From the NCBI RefSeq assembly GCF_963678975.1, contig NC_089278.1:9141479-9205478 (forward strand): a stretch of 64,000 nucleotides of DNA, given 5' to 3'. The notes beneath the pieces were generated by a model. The model made no database searches, had not been told where the DNA came from, and saw only the letters and a list, made by a program, of their open reading frames with translations. Of the stretch, positions 60,977 through 64,000 are shown piece after piece. This DNA comes from Dysidea avara. Taxonomy: Eukaryota > Porifera > Demospongiae > Dictyoceratida > Dysideidae. Position numbers and translations under genes: made by a program. Within the stretch, counting starts at the first letter, position 1. Each line of letters starts with the position of its first letter.

Positions 60977-61543
60977 CTAGAGAATAGAACATCTTCGAGA
61001 ACGTTTACCCCTTTTCGACAACGCTGCACGTGTTGCAGCTTCAAAAACTTCTCTGACACCATCTCGCTTTTTTGATGAACATTCTAAGTAATGGTAGGCA
61101 CCAATTTTTTCTGCCATAGCTCTGCCTTGTTCTGTTTTGATAATGGGCTCTGACTTGTCAACAGTAGGATCGTTCCGTAAGTCTGATTTTGTGGCTACTA
61201 ACAGAAAAGGAACATTAGGACAAAAGTGCTGAACTTCAGGTGTCCACTTTGCTGGAATATTGTCCAAACTATCAGAACTGTCAACAGAAAAACACATCAA
61301 AATGACGTCGGTGTCTGGATAGGAGAGTGGCCGCAGTCTGTCATAATCCTCTTGCCCAGCCGTGTCCCACAATGCCAACTCAACACACTTGTTGTCCACC
61401 TCAATGTCCGATACATAATTCTCAAATACTGTGGGTACATACTTGTCAGGGAACTCATCTTTTGTGAACACAAACAAAAGGCAAGTCTTTCCACAGGCAC
61501 CATCTCCCACTATTACAAGCTTTTTTCGCAGGGGCCCCGACAT
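60977..61543 (-). CDS. Diverged Rho-family GTPase
   Basis: The 188-residue protein starts [20 protein letters not shown]. Switch I ([16 protein letters not shown]) and G3 ([22 protein letters not shown]) are those of RhoA-type proteins. The usual G4 NKKD is TKSD here (LLVATKSDL), and G5 SAK is SSK ([10 protein letters not shown]). The Rho insert region is a few residues shorter than in RhoA. The CAAX box is CSIL. An upstream in-frame ATG at 61564 lies in a likely 5' UTR intron, so the start at 61543 is preferred. It is divergent from RhoA at 62741, suggesting a local duplication followed by divergence. Confidence 0.9.
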   Translation of the reverse strand: MSGPLRKKLVIVGDGACGKTCLLFVFTKDEFPDKYVPTVFENYVSDIEVDNKCVELALWDTAGQEDYDRLRPLSYPDTDVILMCFSVDSSDSLDNIPAKWTPEVQHFCPNVPFLLVATKSDLRNDPTVDKSEPIIKTEQGRAMAEKIGAYHYLECSSKKRDGVREVFEAATRAALSKRGKRSRRCSIL

Positions 61544-62740
61544 GACAAAACCTATAAAAAACATTCAGATGTGCTTAACAGTGTAAAATGCAAGTAACAA
61601 GGTGTTTACTACTTCATTAACATAATAGTTTCCACCTTTATAAAATGACAACCTTGCCAAAGCTAATGAACAACAAATCGAGAACACGAAAGATGGCACA
61701 CAACTAGAAGTGGGTGTTACTTACCGTTTCTTCTTACCTTTTTTATTAAAATGCAATAGTAGTTTCGTAGATGCCCACACGAGCGCCCTATTTATACTGT
61801 CCTTGGAAAATGAAGTGACCTTGTTAGATAATCCTCGCGATCCTCTTCTGCCCGAATAGTTGCAGGCTTCCTTCCGTATCCTAACACCGTGACCGGAAAA
61901 ATCGTTGCTATTTTTAATACTCATGTTACTATTTTTAGCACATATAATCTATTTTTAGTATATATTTGGCACTGTGTACCTATTTATAGCAGCATCTAAA
62001 ATTAGCAACAAATTTTGCGCATGCGGATCCGTACTTTATTCCGTTTCTCACCTTCTTCAAAAGATTTGCAAGCGGCCGATCCTACTCAGAATAACGTAGA
62101 GTTGTGAGCGAGGATCCATCTTAAGAAGTTACAATTCTTTTACGCTGTGAGTTGTAACAACTGATTGTTGTATCGAAATTGTGTGTGTAAATCTTCATGT
62201 ATGGTTGCCATATATTTTGATTTTATTATTTTTATAGCATGGCCAGCCTTAATCAATGGTTCTATAACCATTTTACGTGGTGGTTTTATTGCGTGTTTTG
62301 TTTGCTATTGATTCTTTGAACAGCATTAATTTGAATCGCGGTCACCGCCTGGTACCAAGTACCCACCCTTGCGTTTACGTTCCATGTGGCGTGCTACTTT
62401 AAGGTTGTTCTGTTTTTATTGCGCAGGTTTTGCTTAACAGTCTTTTACATCTGAAAGGAATTCTTCCCAAGAACGTATTTGGAACTAGAAGCCATTGGTA
62501 ATGCTTGGGAAGATATTTAACAATGGTCGAGCCTTTTTTTCCCTTGGGAGCAATTTTAAATGCTTATGATTAATCTGGTAGCACAGTAAAATGATAGACA
62601 ACAACTTTATTGTTTGATTTTTTTGGTGTAAATGTGATGTAATTGTTAGAAGGAAATGACCATTTATTTAAACATAATATTTACACATGAATTTCATAAA
62701 GAGTGCAAGATTTATTTCATTGTTATTCTACAGGTGTATC
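61544..62740. promoter_or_regulatory. Divergent region between the two Rho genes
   Basis: Both genes appear to have a non-coding first exon. On the minus strand GTAAGT at about 61730 may join to the acceptor before 61550. On the plus strand GTGAGT near 62147 may join to the acceptor TTCTACAG at 62725-62732. An NRF1-like palindrome TGCGCATGCG stands at 62016-62025. The rest is AT-rich. Confidence 0.55.
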
Positions 62741-63319
62741 ATGACTAGCGTACGCAAGAAGCTTGTAATTGTAGGCGATGGTGCTTGTGGCAAGACATGT
62801 CTCCTGATTGTGTTCTCAAAGGATCAGTTCCCTGAAGTATATGTTCCTACTGTCTTTGAGAACTACGTCGCTGATATTGAAGTGGATGGGAAGTGTGTTG
62901 AGCTAGCTTTATGGGACACAGCTGGGCAAGAAGATTACGATCGGCTGCGTCCACTATCTTATCCAGATACTGATGTAATTTTGATGTGTTTCGCCATTGA
63001 TAGCCCTGACAGCCTGGAGAATATTCCAGAGAAATGGACTCCTGAAGTTCGACATTTTTGCCCAACAGTCCCTATTGTCTTAGTAGGGAATAAGAAGGAT
63101 CTACGGTTTGATGAGGCTACCAGAAAAGAGCTTACCAAGAGCAAGCAAGAGCCCGTAAAAACAGAAGAGGGACGTGCAATGGCGGATAAGATTGGGGCGT
63201 ATGATTTCTTAGAGTGCTCGGCAAAAACAAATGAGGGTGTGAGAGAAGTATTTGAAACAGCAACACGGGCTGCACTGCAGACGAAAAAGAAGAAAAGAGG
63301 AATTTGCACCTTGCTGTAA
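62741..63319 (+). CDS. RHOA: RhoA small GTPase
   Basis: The 192-residue protein [19 protein letters not shown] is very close to human RhoA. It has G1 GDGACGKT, the effector loop [18 protein letters not shown]3 [18 protein letters not shown], canonical G4 NKKD, the Rho insert helix ([19 protein letters not shown]), G5 ECSAK, and a basic tail KKKKRG with CAAX CTLL for geranylgeranylation. It controls actomyosin through ROCK and formins. The coding part is one exon. The start at 62741 is chosen over the in-frame 62687 because the splice acceptor at 62732 lies between them. Confidence 0.96.
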   Translation: MTSVRKKLVIVGDGACGKTCLLIVFSKDQFPEVYVPTVFENYVADIEVDGKCVELALWDTAGQEDYDRLRPLSYPDTDVILMCFAIDSPDSLENIPEKWTPEVRHFCPTVPIVLVGNKKDLRFDEATRKELTKSKQEPVKTEEGRAMADKIGAYDFLECSAKTNEGVREVFETATRAALQTKKKKRGICTLL

Positions 63320-63564
63320 AAAGAGTTTTGTTTTTGCTGGGATATTCTCTTGTGTATCATGCTTTATAAATATATAATATTAATGACTGTAGTTCACACT
63401 AATATGTATACTAGTAGATTGAATCGTAAAATCATTGTCAACAGATAAAAATCCATTTTTGCATTTAGTTGTATTGTGAAACCGTATTAAATATTTCTGT
63501 GCACTCTAAAACTTTGGTGCTGGTGTTACAGAATTCGAGTGTATGGTGTGGTTTATATGGAGTA
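63320..63564. other. Spacer between RhoA and MON2
   Basis: This 245-base tandem spacer carries the RhoA 3' end, with an AT-rich poly(A)-type region near 63365-63380, and the MON2 5' region. No further element was identified. Confidence 0.45.
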
Positions 63565-64000
63565 ATGGCTTCCCTGGATCAAAACAGTGTGAAGAATTTA
63601 TTGGAACATTTACAGGGAGATTTCAAAGCAATATCAGGGGAAGCAAAGAAAAAATTTCCTGCGGTGAAAGAGGCAAGATAGTAGAATAAATATAATACAG
63701 AATTAGTAAATGATTTTCGTGGCTTACAGGCTAAATAATAAACAGCCAAGACAGTCACGGGTATTGAAAACATTCGCACTAAAAATTCTAGAGTATAGTA
63801 GTAGTTAGTGAATGTGTGTACACCCGTGTAGGCTGCTGAGAGAGGATTTATACGAATCAGAACCATCAACTCACACGATGAAGCTGTAAATGGTATAAAG
63901 TTTACCATTTTACATGTTGAATAATACTATTACACTATTGCAGTGTTAACTAGTACAGATGATTTAATTCATCCACTGCTGTTCTCTTGCGAATCCAAGA
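63565..64000 (+). CDS. MON2: MON2 homologue, first three exons (runs off the window)
   Basis: MON2 is a large Sec7-related Golgi/endosome trafficking scaffold that regulates Arf/Arl1 pathways. Exon 1 (63565-63672) encodes MASLDQNSVKNLLEHLQGDF and ends KKKFPAVKE, matching the human start VKKLLENMQSDL...KKKFPPVKE. Exon 2 (63832-63892) gives AAERGFIRIRTINSHDEAVN, matching AAESGIIKVKTIAARNTE. Exon 3 (from 63944) gives VLTSTDDLIHPLLFSCESK, matching the next human segment. The first intron appears to use a GC donor (GAG|GCAAGA) with a normal AG acceptor; no GT donor fits. The human protein is about 1,700 residues, so nearly all of the gene lies beyond the edge. Confidence 0.88.

Overview
The window looks like nuclear DNA of an early-branching animal, most likely a sponge. 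It carries animal genes (nischarin, POT1, MANBAL, MON2, RhoA, Rab32-type GTPases, PSMA5, PMPCB, glutamine synthetase) with many short AT-rich GT-AG introns, tight gene spacing, CR1/L2-like LINEs and many small inverted-repeat elements. No bacterial genes, CRISPR arrays or tRNAs were seen. The organism call is inference from gene content and intron style; the gene identities rest on motifs and protein similarity recalled from human orthologues.

Left part (1-17569). A minus-strand POT1 gene of 17 exons (430-6099) has a two-exon glutamine synthetase gene nested in its large intron. It shares an 85-base head-to-head promoter with MANBAL. Beyond lies the 3' part of a nischarin gene. About 8 kb of this (about 1385-9388) is repeated in tandem (about 9389-17569). 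The break cuts POT1 in the second copy and nischarin in the first. Those two truncated copies are the decayed ones, while intact POT1 lies in unit 1 and intact nischarin in unit 2 (14873-21049). Both glutamine synthetases stay open. MANBAL copy 2 has a changed C-terminus and lost most of its promoter to a LINE insertion.

Middle part (21241-29231). Two divergent Rab32/38/29-like GTPases are separated by 2.4 kb of repeats. They are followed by a small secreted protein of unknown family and proteasome alpha-5. PSMA5 and the mitochondrial processing peptidase beta gene (PMPCB-A) are divergent, 224 bases apart.

Right-centre (29231-58426). PMPCB-A (19 exons) is swollen by repeat-filled introns that include a nearly full CR1-like LINE with a PHD-finger ORF1. 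An orphan extra first exon with its promoter lies downstream. A second 19-exon copy (PMPCB-B) follows; it is fully open but has lost the zinc-binding HxxEH motif, so it is a candidate pseudo-peptidase. Its second intron holds a broken BEL/Pao LTR-retrotransposon fossil.

Right end (58888-64000). An F-box protein, a diverged Rho GTPase, RhoA facing away from it, and the first three exons of MON2. Local gene duplication is the theme: GLUL, POT1, MANBAL, nischarin, Rab32-like, PMPCB and Rho all occur in two or more copies.
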